A stretch of DNA of 54,205 bases. It comes from an uncultured Mycobacteriaceae bacterium (GTDB lineage Bacteria > Actinomycetota > Actinomycetes > Mycobacteriales > Mycobacteriaceae). Positions 19,305-29,312 of the stretch are shown one piece after another; the stretch's first letter is position 1; each line of letters begins with the position of its first letter. The stretch lies in the NCBI GenBank assembly GCA_902826815.1, contig CADEGF010000050.1:1-54205 (forward strand), read 5' to 3'. Below the pieces are notes generated by a model. That model searched no databases and was not told the DNA's origin. It saw only the letters and a program-made list of their open reading frames with translations. Position numbers and translations under genes: made by a program.

Positions 19305-19377
19305 ATCGGCTCGACTCCTTCTCGCACCGCTCCTCGCTCCTGCGTCGCTGCGATGCTCACTCGGCGTCGCCTTCGCG
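19305..19377 (-). repeat. Intergenic repeat copy B (zwf-opcA gap)
   Basis: The 73-bp gap resembles the opcA-pgl gap along most of its length. Shared words include TCGGCTC, TCCTCGCT, CGCTGCGAT, CTCACTCG and TCGCCTTCG (plus strand). It carries the AAGGAG of opcA. Confidence 0.55.
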
Positions 19378-20943
19378 TCACGGCCGCCTCCATTCACGGC
19401 CCATGCGGCCAAGCATCTCGACCGACGACTCTGGACCCCAGGTACCGGATTCGTATGCATCGGGCTTACCGTGTTCGGCCCATTGGTCGAGGACGGGATC
19501 CAAGATCTCCCAGGACAATTCGACCTCCCGATTGACCGGAAAGAGCGATGGTTCGCCGAGCAGCATGTCGAGGATCAACCGCTCGTAGGCTTCGGGCGAG
19601 TCCTCGGCAAACGCTGAACCGTAGGAGAAGTCCATGTTGACGTCGCGGACTTCCATCTGGCTGCCGGGCACCTTGGACCCGAAGCGCAAGGTGATGCCTT
19701 CGTCGGGCTGGACCCTGATCACCAGTGCGTTCTTGCCGAGTTCCTCTGTCATCGTGGTATCGAACGGCAGATGCGGTGCACGCTTGAACAGCAGTGCGAT
19801 CTCAGTAACCCTGCGCCCCAACCGCTTACCGGTACGCAGGAAGAACGGAACGCCTGCCCATCGACGGGTGTCGATCTCGAGTGCGATCGCCGCATAGGTC
19901 TCGGTCTTGGAGTCCTTCGAGAAGCCTTCCTCTTCCAGCAGGCCGGGTACCCTCTCGCTGCCCTGCCAGCCCGCGGTGTACTGGCCGCGTGCAGTCGTCT
20001 CGTCCAGTGGCTCCATCGGTCTGGTCGCGCCGAGCACCTTGATCTTCTCGGCCTGCAATTCGTGTGGGCTGAAGTTGACCGGTTCTTCCATCGCGGTCAG
20101 CGCCATCAGCTGGATCAGGTGGTTCTGGATCACATCACGCGCTGCGCCGACTCCGTCGTAATAGCCACCGCGACCGCCGAGGCCGATGTCCTCTGCCATG
20201 GTGATCTGCACGCTGTCGACGTAGTTGTTGTTCCAGATGGGTTCGTACAGATTGTTGGCGAACCGCAATGCCAGGATGTTCTGCACTGTCTCCTTGCCGA
20301 GGTAGTGATCGATGCGAAACACCGATTCCTCGGGGAACACACTGTTCACGGTGGCGTTGAGCTCCTGGGCGCTCGCCAGGTCGTGGCCGAACGGCTTCTC
20401 GATCACCACCCGGCTCCAGCGGCCCTGCTGGGGGCGCGCCAGACCGGACTTCTGCAGTTCCTCGCAGACCGTCTGGAAGGCGTTCGGCGGGATCGACAGA
20501 TAGAACGCGTGATTGCCGCCGGTGCCCCGCTCGGCATCCAGCTTCTCGAGCATTTCAGCCAGCCGTTGAAAGCCCTTCTCGTCGTCAAAGGTGCCCTTTA
20601 CGAAGCGGATCCCCTCCGCGAGCCGATCCCATACCGCCTGGCGGTATGGGGTACGGGCATGGGCCTTGACCGAGTCGAGGACCAGCTTGCTGAAATCCTC
20701 GTCGGTCCAGTCCCTTCTGGCGAATCCGACAAGGGCGAAGTTGGCGGGCAACAAGCCGCGGTTGGCGAGGTCGTAGATCGCCGGCATCAGCTTCTTGCGG
20801 GCCAGATCGCCCGTGACGCCGAAGATGACGACCGCGCACGGGCCAGGGATGCGGGGCATGCGCTTGTCGCGCTTGTCTCGCAACGGGTTATGCCAACCGG
20901 ATGGGGCTGCGGAGATTTCGACGGGCTTGCCCTCCGGGCTCAT
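19378..20943 (-). CDS. zwf: Glucose-6-phosphate dehydrogenase
   Basis: This enzyme oxidises glucose 6-phosphate with NADP+, the entry step of the pentose phosphate pathway. The 521-residue product has the nucleotide-binding [17 protein letters not shown] and the active-site signature [18 protein letters not shown]. The ATG at 20943 overlaps the tal stop (ATGA). The frame is open to 21255, but that extra part is antisense-like sequence inside tal. Its partner OpcA is encoded directly downstream. Confidence 0.97.
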   Translation of the reverse strand: MSPEGKPVEISAAPSGWHNPLRDKRDKRMPRIPGPCAVVIFGVTGDLARKKLMPAIYDLANRGLLPANFALVGFARRDWTDEDFSKLVLDSVKAHARTPYRQAVWDRLAEGIRFVKGTFDDEKGFQRLAEMLEKLDAERGTGGNHAFYLSIPPNAFQTVCEELQKSGLARPQQGRWSRVVIEKPFGHDLASAQELNATVNSVFPEESVFRIDHYLGKETVQNILALRFANNLYEPIWNNNYVDSVQITMAEDIGLGGRGGYYDGVGAARDVIQNHLIQLMALTAMEEPVNFSPHELQAEKIKVLGATRPMEPLDETTARGQYTAGWQGSERVPGLLEEEGFSKDSKTETYAAIALEIDTRRWAGVPFFLRTGKRLGRRVTEIALLFKRAPHLPFDTTMTEELGKNALVIRVQPDEGITLRFGSKVPGSQMEVRDVNMDFSYGSAFAEDSPEAYERLILDMLLGEPSLFPVNREVELSWEILDPVLDQWAEHGKPDAYESGTWGPESSVEMLGRMGREWRRP

Positions 20944-22070
20944 TTCTTCGCGGCGTCGAGCTGACCCTGGGTGGCTTCGAGCAATTCCTGCCACGACTTC
21001 TCGAACTTCTCGACGCCCTCGTCCTCGAGGACCTTGAACACGTCGGGCAGGTCGATACCGACCGCGGTGAGCTTGTCGAAGACCTCCTGCGCGGCGTCGC
21101 CTGTGCCGGTGACGGTGTCGCCGGTGATGACGCCGTGGTCGGCCACCGCGTCCATGGTCTTCTCCGGCATGGTGTTCACCGTGTTGGGGGCGACCAGTTC
21201 GGTGACGTAGAGAGTGTCCGAGTAGTCGGGGTTCTTCACGCCGGTGGACGCCCACAGCGGCCGCTGCACCCGCGCGCCGTCACCCTGTAGCGCTCCGAAA
21301 CGGTCACCGCCGACGAACACCTCTTCGTACGCCGCGTACGCCAGTCGGGCATTGGCGACGCCTGCCTGACCGCGCAGCGCAAGGGCTGTGTCTTCTCCGG
21401 AGTCGGAGGCTATCTTCTCCAGTCGCTTGTCGATCTCTGTGTCGACACGCGATACGAAGAACGATGCGACGGAGTGAATCTTGGACAGGTCGTGGCCCGC
21501 CTCCTTCGCGGCCTCAAGGCCCGCGAGGTAGGCGTCCATCACGAGACGATGGCGCTCGACGGAGAAGATCAGCGTCACGTTGACCGAAATGCCTTCGGCG
21601 ATAACCGAGGTGATCGCGGGTAGACCCGCGAGTGTGGCGGGAATCTTGATCAGCAGGTTCGGCCGATCGACGATCTTCCACAGTTCGATCGCCTGCAGGA
21701 TCGTCTTGTCGGTGTCATGGGCGAGTCTCGGGTCGACCTCGATGGACACCCGGCCGTCGACGCCGTCGGACAGCTCGTTCTGCTTGGCCAGCACATCGCA
21801 GGCGTTGCGGACGTCGTCGGTCGTGACGGTGCGGATGGTGGCGTCAACGTCGGCGCCGCGCTCGGCGAGCTCGGACACCTGCTCGTCGTAGGCGGTGCCC
21901 TTCGAGAGGGCCGCCTGGAAGATCGACGGGTTGGTGGTCACGCCAACAACACTCTTGGTGTCGATGAGCTCCTGCAGGTTGCCTGTCTGCAGCCTGTCGC
22001 GGGAAAGGTCGTCGAGCCATACGGAGACGCCCGCGGCGGACAGCGCGGCGAGGTTCTCGTTCTGAGCCAT
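20940..22070 (-). CDS. tal: Transaldolase
   Basis: This enzyme transfers a dihydroxyacetone unit in the non-oxidative pentose phosphate pathway. The 376-residue protein has [12 protein letters not shown] near the N-terminus and LLIKIPAT with the Schiff-base lysine. The long-form TalB/tal-pgi-type signature [16 protein letters not shown] follows. It lies between tkt and zwf and is translationally coupled to zwf. Confidence 0.96.
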   Translation of the reverse strand: MAQNENLAALSAAGVSVWLDDLSRDRLQTGNLQELIDTKSVVGVTTNPSIFQAALSKGTAYDEQVSELAERGADVDATIRTVTTDDVRNACDVLAKQNELSDGVDGRVSIEVDPRLAHDTDKTILQAIELWKIVDRPNLLIKIPATLAGLPAITSVIAEGISVNVTLIFSVERHRLVMDAYLAGLEAAKEAGHDLSKIHSVASFFVSRVDTEIDKRLEKIASDSGEDTALALRGQAGVANARLAYAAYEEVFVGGDRFGALQGDGARVQRPLWASTGVKNPDYSDTLYVTELVAPNTVNTMPEKTMDAVADHGVITGDTVTGTGDAAQEVFDKLTAVGIDLPDVFKVLEDEGVEKFEKSWQELLEATQGQLDAAKK

Positions 22071-22090
22071 GCTTCGTCCTTCTCTCTCTA

Positions 22091-24181
22091 TCAGTTGTCC
22101 AGTGATCGTTCCGCTGCCGCCACAACGGCTTCGGGGGTGAACCCGAACTCACGGAACAACGTCTTGTCGTCGGCGGATTCGCCGTAGTGCTCGATCGAGA
22201 CGATCTCGCCGGTGTCGCCGACCAGCTTGTACCAGCTCTGTGCGACCGCGGCCTCCACCGCGACTCGCGCGGACACCGCGGGAGGCAATACCTTGTCGCG
22301 GTATTCGGCAGGCTGGGACTCGAACCATTCCACGCACGGCATCGACACCACCGTGGCGGTGATATCCTTCTCCGCCAACAGCTTTTGCGCCTCGACGGCG
22401 AGTTGGAGCTCAGACCCGGTGGCGATCAGCACGACGTCGGGCAGCTCGTCAGGGACGCCGCCCAGCACGTAGCCGCCCTTGGCGACACCGTCGCTGTCGG
22501 TGCCTTCGAGCACCGGAATCCCTTGGCGGGTCAGGATGAAGCCCACCGGTCCGCTGCCGTTGCCGCGCGCCACAATGCTCTTCCAGGCGTAGGCGGTCTC
22601 GTTCGGGTCGCCAGGACGTACCACCGACAGGTTGGGGATCGCCCGCAGCGCCGCGAGGTGCTCGATGGGTTGATGCGTCGGACCGTCCTCGCCGAGCCCG
22701 ATCGAGTCGTGCGTCCAGATGTAGATCGTGTCGATGTTCATCAAGGACGCCAGCCGCACTGCGGGCCGCATGTAATCGGAGAACTGCAGGAAGGTGCCGC
22801 CGAACGCACGCGTCGGTCCGTGCAGCACGATGCCGGACAGGATCGAACCCATGGCATGCTCGCGGATACCGAAGTGCAGCACGCGTCCGTACCAGTCGGC
22901 GGTGAAGTCCTCGGTCGAGATAGACGGCGGGCCAAAGGATTTGACGTCCTTGATGGTCGTATTGTTGCTGCCGGCCAGATCGGCTGAGCCGCCCCACAAC
23001 TCCGGTAGCTTCGGGGCCACGTCGTTGAGCACCTGACCGAAGGCGGCGCGCGTGGCGAGCGCCTTCGATCCGGGCTCCCAATGTGTGATGTCGGCGTCCC
23101 ACCCGGCGGGCAGTTCCTGCGCCAGCAGCCGGTCGAGCAGCTTCTTGCGCTCCGGTTCCCGCTCGGCCCACGCGTCGAACTGCGGCTGCCATTTCTCGTG
23201 GGCTTCCTTGCCGCGGGCGACCAGCTTGCGAGTGTGCTCGATGACCTCGTCGCGGACCTCGAAGGTCTTGTCCGGATCGAAACCGAGGACGCGTTTGGTT
23301 GCGGCCACCTCCTCGTCGCCGAGCGCTGAGCCGTGCGCGCCGCCGGTGTTCATCTTCGTCGGCGCCGGATAGCCGATGATCGTTCGGACCGAGATGAACG
23401 ACGGCTTGTCCGTGACCTTGCGGGCGGCCTCGATGGCTTCTTCTATTCCGGTGACGTTCTCGCCGCCCTCGACCTCCTGGACGTGCCATCCGTATGCGCG
23501 GTAGCGGGCAGGCACATCCTCGGAAAGCGCGATGTTCGTGTCGTGCTCGATGGAGATCTGGTTGTGGTCGTAGAAAACGATCAGGTTGCCGAGCTGCTGG
23601 GTGCCAGCCAGCGACGAAGCCTCGCTGGTCACGCCCTCTTCCATGTCGCCGTCGGAGGCGATCACATAGATGTAGTGGTCGAACGGGCTCTCACCCCACG
23701 CCGGGTCCGGGTCGAACAGGCCGCGCTCGTAGCGCGACGCCATCGCCATGCCGACGGCCGAGGCGAGTCCCTGGCCAAGCGGACCGGTGGTGATCTCGAC
23801 GCCCTTGGTGTGGCGGAACTCGGGGTGGCCCGGCGTCTTGCTCTTCCAGGTGCGCAGCGACTCGATGTCCGACAGCTCGAGACCGAACCCACCCAGGTAG
23901 AGCTGGATGTACAGGGTCAGGCTGGAGTGCCCGCAGGACAGGACGAACCGGTCGCGCCCCAGCCAGTGCACATCGCTTGGATCGTGGCGCATCTGGCGCT
24001 GGAACAGCGTGTAGGCGAGGGGAGCGAGGCTCATCGCCGTGCCCGGGTGGCCGTTGCCGACCTTCTGCACCGCATCCGCCGCCAGCACGCGGACGGTGTC
24101 CACGGCCTCCGAATCGACGTCGGCCCAATCGTCCGGATGGTGGGGGCGAGTCAGGGCAGAGATCTCTTCGACTGTTGTCAC
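22091..24181 (-). CDS. tkt: Transketolase
   Basis: This thiamine-diphosphate enzyme moves two-carbon units between sugar phosphates. The 696-residue protein has [16 protein letters not shown] near the N-terminus and the ThDP/Mg motif [15 protein letters not shown]. The pyrimidine-domain segment [19 protein letters not shown] follows. GTG 24181 has a GAGGAG site nine bases upstream and gives a normal N-terminus. It is the first gene of the pentose phosphate operon. Confidence 0.97.
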   Translation of the reverse strand: MTTVEEISALTRPHHPDDWADVDSEAVDTVRVLAADAVQKVGNGHPGTAMSLAPLAYTLFQRQMRHDPSDVHWLGRDRFVLSCGHSSLTLYIQLYLGGFGLELSDIESLRTWKSKTPGHPEFRHTKGVEITTGPLGQGLASAVGMAMASRYERGLFDPDPAWGESPFDHYIYVIASDGDMEEGVTSEASSLAGTQQLGNLIVFYDHNQISIEHDTNIALSEDVPARYRAYGWHVQEVEGGENVTGIEEAIEAARKVTDKPSFISVRTIIGYPAPTKMNTGGAHGSALGDEEVAATKRVLGFDPDKTFEVRDEVIEHTRKLVARGKEAHEKWQPQFDAWAEREPERKKLLDRLLAQELPAGWDADITHWEPGSKALATRAAFGQVLNDVAPKLPELWGGSADLAGSNNTTIKDVKSFGPPSISTEDFTADWYGRVLHFGIREHAMGSILSGIVLHGPTRAFGGTFLQFSDYMRPAVRLASLMNIDTIYIWTHDSIGLGEDGPTHQPIEHLAALRAIPNLSVVRPGDPNETAYAWKSIVARGNGSGPVGFILTRQGIPVLEGTDSDGVAKGGYVLGGVPDELPDVVLIATGSELQLAVEAQKLLAEKDITATVVSMPCVEWFESQPAEYRDKVLPPAVSARVAVEAAVAQSWYKLVGDTGEIVSIEHYGESADDKTLFREFGFTPEAVVAAAERSLDN

Positions 24182-24387
24182 CAGTTGACTCCTCAAATCG
24201 ACGACCCTTGTGCACCACATACCCTAGTGCGACGTCCGCAATCGCCGCAGGCTGCGTGTCCATCTATAGGCGCATCATTAGTTGTTCATTTGCCGAATCG
24301 ACCCAGCTAGGTTCCGGGGCACCCGGCGGTCTACCATCGTCTGTAGTAGACGCGGCGCGCTGCGCGCCCTTTCGAGGAGTTATCTGC
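24182..24387. promoter_or_regulatory. Divergent tkt/ctaB promoter region with two inverted repeats
   Basis: The region carries CGTCT-GTAGT-AGACG (24338-24352). Next to it is a GC hairpin, GGCGCG-CTG-CGCGCC (24354-24368), about 20 bp ahead of the ctaB GTG and just before its AGGAG site. The first could be an operator, the second a structure in the ctaB leader. No promoter box can be assigned with confidence. Confidence 0.4.
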
Positions 24388-25320
24388 GTGGATATTCGCG
24401 AAGGCCCCCTGCTTGAGGGATCGCCTAGTCGAATTCGCACCGCCCTCCTCGGATATTTCGCACTGACGAAGCCGCGGGTGATCGAGCTGTTGCTGGTCAC
24501 GACAATTCCGGCCATGTTGTTGGCCGACCGCGGCGCTGTGAATCCGCTGCTGATCCTGAACACGCTGGTGGGTGGGCTGTTGGCGGCTGCGGGTGCCAAC
24601 ACGCTGAACTGCGTGGCCGATGCCGACATCGACAAGAAGATGAAGCGCACCGAAGGCAGGCCACTGGCGCGCGACAGCGTGCCCCGCAGCCACGCGCTGA
24701 TCTTCGGGCTCGCGCTGTCGGTCGCCTCGTTCTTCTGGCTGTGGTGGACGACGAACATGCTGTCGGCTCATCTGGCAGGCGCGACGATCGCGTTCTACGT
24801 GCTCGTTTACACGCTGCTGCTCAAACGCCGGACGTCGCAGAACGTGGTGTGGGGCGGGGCGGCAGGCTGCATGCCGGTGATGATCGGCTGGTCGGCGGTG
24901 ACGGGAACCATCCAATGGCCCGCGCTGGTGATGTTCGCGATCATCTTCTTCTGGACGCCGCCGCACACCTGGGCGCTGGCGATGCGCTACAAGGAGGACT
25001 ACGAGGCGGCGGGTGTGCCGATGCTGCCGGTGGTCGCGACCGAGCGCGAGGTCACCAAGCAGATCCTGATCTACACCTGGCTGACCGTGGCAGCGACGCT
25101 GGCGCTGGCGCTGGCTACCGGCTGGCTGTACGCGTCGGTGGCGTTGGTCGCGGGCACCTGGTTCCTGGCGATGGCGCACCAGTTGTATGCCGGGGTCCGC
25201 CGCGGCGAGCCGATCAAACCGCTGCGACTGTTCCTGCAGTCGAACAACTACCTCGCGATCGTGTTCTGCGCGCTCGCCGTCGACTCGGCGCTCGACCTGC
25301 CGACTCTGCTGTCTCGCTAG
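24388..25320 (+). CDS. ctaB: Protoheme IX farnesyltransferase
   Basis: This membrane enzyme adds a farnesyl chain to heme B to make heme O, needed for cytochrome aa3 oxidase. The 310-residue UbiA-family protein has the first aspartate motif [20 protein letters not shown] and the second, [19 protein letters not shown], with about nine membrane helices. The GTG start has AGGAG upstream; the open frame runs much further back but only as antisense to tkt. ctaA lies about 3 kb away on the other strand. Confidence 0.96.
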   Translation: MDIREGPLLEGSPSRIRTALLGYFALTKPRVIELLLVTTIPAMLLADRGAVNPLLILNTLVGGLLAAAGANTLNCVADADIDKKMKRTEGRPLARDSVPRSHALIFGLALSVASFFWLWWTTNMLSAHLAGATIAFYVLVYTLLLKRRTSQNVVWGGAAGCMPVMIGWSAVTGTIQWPALVMFAIIFFWTPPHTWALAMRYKEDYEAAGVPMLPVVATEREVTKQILIYTWLTVAATLALALATGWLYASVALVAGTWFLAMAHQLYAGVRRGEPIKPLRLFLQSNNYLAIVFCALAVDSALDLPTLLSR

Positions 25321-25372
25321 CTCACGCCTGCTGGAGGACGGCGATCACCGGTCCAGTTGAGGAGGTAGGACG

Positions 25373-26332
25373 ATGGCATCGGACGACGCGGTACTGGTCA
25401 GCCCCGACAACTTCGCGCGCGCTGAATCCGATCTCTACTTCGGAAACATCGTCAAGGACGACGGTTTCGGTAAATTCTTCTTCCTTCGCGAACTGACCCC
25501 GATCGACCACCAACTCGTGATCAGGGCGAACCGAGACACCCTCTATTCGGCCGCTGTCTTCGACCTCGACGCAGGCCCGGTCACCATCACACTGCCCGAC
25601 GCGGGCGACCGCTTCATGTCGATGCAGGTGATCGACGAAGACCACTACACCCACGACGTGATCTACACCAAGGGTCCGCACACTATCACCCACGCACAGA
25701 TCGGCACCCGATACGTCGCCGTTCCCGTGCGCATCCTCGTCGACCCCAATGACCCCGAAGATGTGACGGCCGTGCACAATCTGCAGGACGGCATCGCCGT
25801 CAAGCAGGACAAGCCTGGCAGCTTCCAGGTACCCAACTGGGATCCGGTGAGCCAGAAGACTGTTCGCGACGCACTGGTCACACTGGCGACGACGCTGCCC
25901 GACACCAAGCGCACGTTCGGCACCAAGGAGGACACCGACCCGGTGCGCCATCTGATCGGGTCTGCCAACGCCTGGGGTGGCAATCCGGAGAAGGACGCGC
26001 TCTATCTCACCGTCGTTCCGACACAGAACGACGGTGACACGCTTCACACGCTCAGGGTCGGCGACGTCCCCGTGGCCGGATTCTGGTCGGTCACCGTCTA
26101 CAACAAGGACGGCTACTTCTCGCCCAACCCGCATAACGCGTATTCGTTCAACAACGTCACCGCACAGAAGGGGTCGGACGGAAGCACCGCCATCCAGTTC
26201 GGCGGCTGCGACGGAAACGTGCCCAACTGCCTGCCGATCACGCCCGGATGGAACTACACCGTCCGGCTGTACCGGCCGCAGCAGCAGATCCTCGACGGCT
26301 CGTGGACCTTCCCGGGTGCCCAGCCGATCTAG
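25373..26332 (+). CDS. DUF1254/DUF1214 family protein
   Basis: The 319-residue protein has an N-terminal DUF1254-like part (ANRDTLYSAAVFDLDAGPVT, then MSMQVIDEDHYTHDVIY). The C-terminal DUF1214-like part has GFWSVTVYNKDGYF and ends in SWTFPGAQ. No signal peptide is seen, and the biochemical function of the family is not established. A strong GGAGG site precedes the ATG. It converges on qor with overlapping stop codons. Confidence 0.8.
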   Translation: MASDDAVLVSPDNFARAESDLYFGNIVKDDGFGKFFFLRELTPIDHQLVIRANRDTLYSAAVFDLDAGPVTITLPDAGDRFMSMQVIDEDHYTHDVIYTKGPHTITHAQIGTRYVAVPVRILVDPNDPEDVTAVHNLQDGIAVKQDKPGSFQVPNWDPVSQKTVRDALVTLATTLPDTKRTFGTKEDTDPVRHLIGSANAWGGNPEKDALYLTVVPTQNDGDTLHTLRVGDVPVAGFWSVTVYNKDGYFSPNPHNAYSFNNVTAQKGSDGSTAIQFGGCDGNVPNCLPITPGWNYTVRLYRPQQQILDGSWTFPGAQPI

Positions 26333-27300
26333 GGAGCCAGCACGATAGAGCCGACGGTCTTGCGGCCCTGCAAGTCGCGGTGGGCTCGCTCGGCGTCCTC
26401 GAGTCGATAGCGTTCGCTGACCGTCACGTTGATCGTCCCCGATGCGATCGCATCGAGTAATTCCCCTGCGCGCCAGGAGAACTCGTCGGCACTGCGGGTG
26501 TAGTGAGCCAAGCTCGGGCGTGTCAGGAACAGTGAGCCAGCCGCGTTGAGACGCTGCGGATCGAACGGTGGGACGGGTCCGCTGGACGCCCCGAACAACG
26601 CGAGCGTGCCGCGGACGGCGAGGCTGGCCAGGCTGGCCTCGAAGGTAGCGGCGCCGACGCCGTCGTACACCGCGGCGACACCACCGTCGGTCAGCTCCTT
26701 GATCTTGGCCGCGAACTCCTCGGGGTCCTCTGGGTAGTCGAGCACCTCGACCGCGCCGGCCTGCCTGCTCAGCTCGGCCTTCTCCGGCGTCGAGACGGTG
26801 GTGATCACCCGGACCGCCTGGCTCGTCGCCCATTGGGTGAGGATGAGGCCGACCCCGCCTGCACCGGCGTGCACGAGCACGTCGTCGCCCTGCTGCACCG
26901 GGTAGACCGACTTGAGCAGGTAGTGCGCGGTCATGCCCTTCAGGAGCGACGCTGCGGCAACGTCGGGGCTGACGGCGTCGGGCACGTAGGCGCAGAAATC
27001 GGCTGGCGCCGTGCAGTATTCGGCGTACGAACCGTTCGCCTGCGCCGTGACGACGCGGTTGCCGACACCGAGCGCGGCCACGTCATCGCCGATGGCTTCT
27101 ACCGTTCCGCACACTTCGACGCCGAGGATGAAGGGAAGCTCTCGCTTGTAGAGACCCGACCGGAAGTAGGTGTCGATGAAATTTATGCCGATCGCCTCGG
27201 CCTTGATCAGCACCTCGCCCGGCCCGGGGGAGGGTGTGGACTTCTCCACGTATTGCAGGACTTCGGGTCCGCCGGTTTCGGTGACTTCAATGGCTCGCAT
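26329..27300 (-). CDS. qor: Quinone oxidoreductase (NADPH), QOR/zeta-crystallin type
   Basis: The 323-residue protein is a zinc-free medium-chain reductase. It has GINFIDTYFRSGLY near the N-terminus and the NADPH-binding HAGAGGVGLILTQWA, and lacks the structural zinc cysteines. It reduces quinones by one or two electrons in known members. The ATG at 27300 gives the family N-terminus MRAIEVTETGGPEVL. Its place between ctaB and ctaA is the usual mycobacterial one. Confidence 0.93.
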   Translation of the reverse strand: MRAIEVTETGGPEVLQYVEKSTPSPGPGEVLIKAEAIGINFIDTYFRSGLYKRELPFILGVEVCGTVEAIGDDVAALGVGNRVVTAQANGSYAEYCTAPADFCAYVPDAVSPDVAAASLLKGMTAHYLLKSVYPVQQGDDVLVHAGAGGVGLILTQWATSQAVRVITTVSTPEKAELSRQAGAVEVLDYPEDPEEFAAKIKELTDGGVAAVYDGVGAATFEASLASLAVRGTLALFGASSGPVPPFDPQRLNAAGSLFLTRPSLAHYTRSADEFSWRAGELLDAIASGTINVTVSERYRLEDAERAHRDLQGRKTVGSIVLAP

Positions 27301-27321
27301 GGTGCCTATCATGCCTACAAC

Positions 27322-28260
27322 ATGAAACTCGCACGCCCCGACATCCGCCATCCCCGCATCGTGCTGGCAGGCTGCCCCGCTCTGCCCGAAGGCGACGGTG
27401 ACGACGCCGAGCTCGTGGCCGTCCTTCGCCAGCGCGGCCTGCACGCCCGCTGGCTGTCGTGGGATGACCCGGAAACCTTGCGCGCCGACCTCGTCATCCT
27501 CCGGGCGACCTGGGACTACATCGAACGATTCGACGAGTTTCTCGACTGGAGCACCCGGGTCGCCAACCTTCTGAACCCGCCAGGCGTGGTCGCGTGGAAC
27601 ACCGACAAGCGCTATATGGCCGATCTCGCCGACGCGGGGGTGCCCACGGTGCCGAGCAAGTTCTTCGCGCCAGGGGAGACGGTCCGGTTTCCCAAGGGCG
27701 AAGTGGTGGTTAAACCAGCCATCGGCGCCGGATCGGTTGGTGCGCAGCGCTTCGCCGACGCGAGCGCGGCCCGCGAACACGCCGCGGCGCTGCATGAATC
27801 GGGAAGCACGGCTCTGGTTCAGCCGTACGACCCGAGGATCGAGAACGGTGAGACAGCGCTGGTGTTCCTCGGCGGCGAGCAGTCGCACGCCTTCACCAAG
27901 GGACCGATGCTGCCCGCGGCCGGCGAGCGGCCCGTGTTCGACCCGTCGGGAACCTACGCCGAGGAATCGCTGACCGGGGCCGATCCCGACTTCGAACTGT
28001 GGGACATCGGCCATGCCGCGCTGGACGCGGCGGCTACCCATCTGAACATCAGCGCCACCGATCTGCTGTACGCCCGCGTCGACGTCATCGGTGGCCAGGA
28101 CAATCCGCTGCTGCTCGAGTTGGAGCTCGTCGAACCGTCGCTGGGTTGGCGTCAGCTGGACCGCGCGACGCGCGATCTTCAACAGCGCAAGTTCGCGGTC
28201 GGCGTGGAGTCAGCGCTCGACCGGCTCGGGCTGGGCCCGCTCTCGCATCGAGGCCCATAG
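27322..28260 (+). CDS. ATP-grasp family protein
   Basis: The 312-residue protein has an ATP-grasp-like core: KGEVVVKPAIGAGSVGAQRF (ATP-binding lysine and loop), EHAAALHESGSTALVQPYDP, and a C-terminal metal site LLLELELVEPSLGW. Such enzymes ligate a carboxylate to an amine or thiol; the nearest familiar pattern is the RimK/DcsG-like group. It corresponds in position to the conserved gene between qor and ctaA in M. tuberculosis. It diverges from qor and overlaps ctaA tail to tail by 51 bp. Confidence 0.8.
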   Translation: MKLARPDIRHPRIVLAGCPALPEGDGDDAELVAVLRQRGLHARWLSWDDPETLRADLVILRATWDYIERFDEFLDWSTRVANLLNPPGVVAWNTDKRYMADLADAGVPTVPSKFFAPGETVRFPKGEVVVKPAIGAGSVGAQRFADASAAREHAAALHESGSTALVQPYDPRIENGETALVFLGGEQSHAFTKGPMLPAAGERPVFDPSGTYAEESLTGADPDFELWDIGHAALDAAATHLNISATDLLYARVDVIGGQDNPLLLELELVEPSLGWRQLDRATRDLQQRKFAVGVESALDRLGLGPLSHRGP

Positions 28261-29166
28261 CGCCGCGGTGGCTGCCGTGCACGCTGCCGCCCCCGCGACA
28301 TGGATCGCCACCAGCGCGGCTGGCACGCCCATCGCATATTGCACACGGCCGACAAGGGCTTGCGCGGCGACGAGAATCAGCAGCACCGCCAGTCGCCTGC
28401 TGATTCGCCGGTCAGCGCGCATCCTGCGCAGCGCGAAGCCCAGTCCAAGCAGAAGTGCCAGATAGACGATCAGCAGCGTCGCGTGCAGTTGCACAAGGGT
28501 GACGATCTCAATCTGTAGCCGCGGAACCGGGGCCTCGATGCTCTTGTCGCCGGCGTGCGGACCCGCCGCGGTCACCAACGTCCCGGAGACCAGCTGCGCC
28601 GCCAGCACCACCGCGGTCAGAACCGTCAACTGCCGCAACGGCCTCGGCACAAGCGTTGTTGGGACACCATCATCGGGCTCGCCGATCTTCACGTAGAGCA
28701 GCACGGCCAGCCACACCATCGCCATCGATACCAACAGGTGAATCGCGACGGTCCACCACAACAATCCGGTCAAAACCGTGATGCCGCCGATCACCGCCTG
28801 CATCACCGTCGACGCAGGCATCAACCAGGCATACACCAGGACCTCGCGGCGACGCCGGGCGCGGGTGACGGCCAGCACCGCAAGGGCCGCGGTGAGAACG
28901 ACGAGAAAGGTGATCATCCGGTTGCCGAATTCGACCGCTTGATGAATGCCCGCCACTTCGGCGTGCGGTACCGGCGTGTAACTGCCGGGGAAGCACTGCG
29001 GCCACGTCGGACAGCCGAGACCGGAGGCCGTCACGCGGACGATCGCGCCCGTGACGGCGATTCCGCCCTGCGTCAGGATGACCGCGGCGGCGATCAGACG
29101 CTGCGCCTGCAGGCTCGGCATCGGCAACACATCCACCAAGCGCAGCAGAAATCGTCCGACGGCCAC
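28210..29166 (-). CDS. ctaA: Heme A synthase
   Basis: This membrane enzyme oxidises the heme O methyl group to give heme A. The 318-residue protein has eight predicted membrane helices. The extracellular cysteine pair GLGCPTWPQCFPG and the heme-ligand motif IHQAVEFGNRM are both typical of CtaA. It starts at GTG. Its last 17 codons are antisense to the end of the ATP-grasp gene. Confidence 0.93.
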   Translation of the reverse strand: MAVGRFLLRLVDVLPMPSLQAQRLIAAAVILTQGGIAVTGAIVRVTASGLGCPTWPQCFPGSYTPVPHAEVAGIHQAVEFGNRMITFLVVLTAALAVLAVTRARRRREVLVYAWLMPASTVMQAVIGGITVLTGLLWWTVAIHLLVSMAMVWLAVLLYVKIGEPDDGVPTTLVPRPLRQLTVLTAVVLAAQLVSGTLVTAAGPHAGDKSIEAPVPRLQIEIVTLVQLHATLLIVYLALLLGLGFALRRMRADRRISRRLAVLLILVAAQALVGRVQYAMGVPAALVAIHVAGAAACTAATAALWASMRERAQPEPVER

Positions 29167-29312
29167 GGCCCGATCGTAGAGGATCGCAACTACAGCTCGT
29201 AGTAGGGCCGCTCCGCGGCCCCGCTCGATATTGCATACAGGGTCGTGGCCACGCCGCGCGAGCGACCGTCAGCGCAATATCTGGAACCAGATGGCGATCG
29301 CAGTCGGCGTCG
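29167..29312. other. Intergenic region with inverted repeats
   Basis: Between ctaA and the ABC permease gene there is no plausible gene. It holds a tight GC hairpin, GGGCCGC-TCC-GCGGCCC (29205-29221), without a T run. A wide inverted pair, GATATTGC (29227-29234) and GCAATATC (29274-29281), lies beside it. One may end the upstream transcript coming from the ABC operon. Confidence 0.4.

Noticed and set aside
23977-24387. Upstream extension of the ctaB frame
   Set aside because: It runs antisense through tkt, and a GTG with a good ribosome site gives the normal CtaB N-terminus.
26833-27321. Upstream extension of the ATP-grasp frame
   Set aside because: Antisense to qor; the ATG at 27322 gives a family-like N-terminus.
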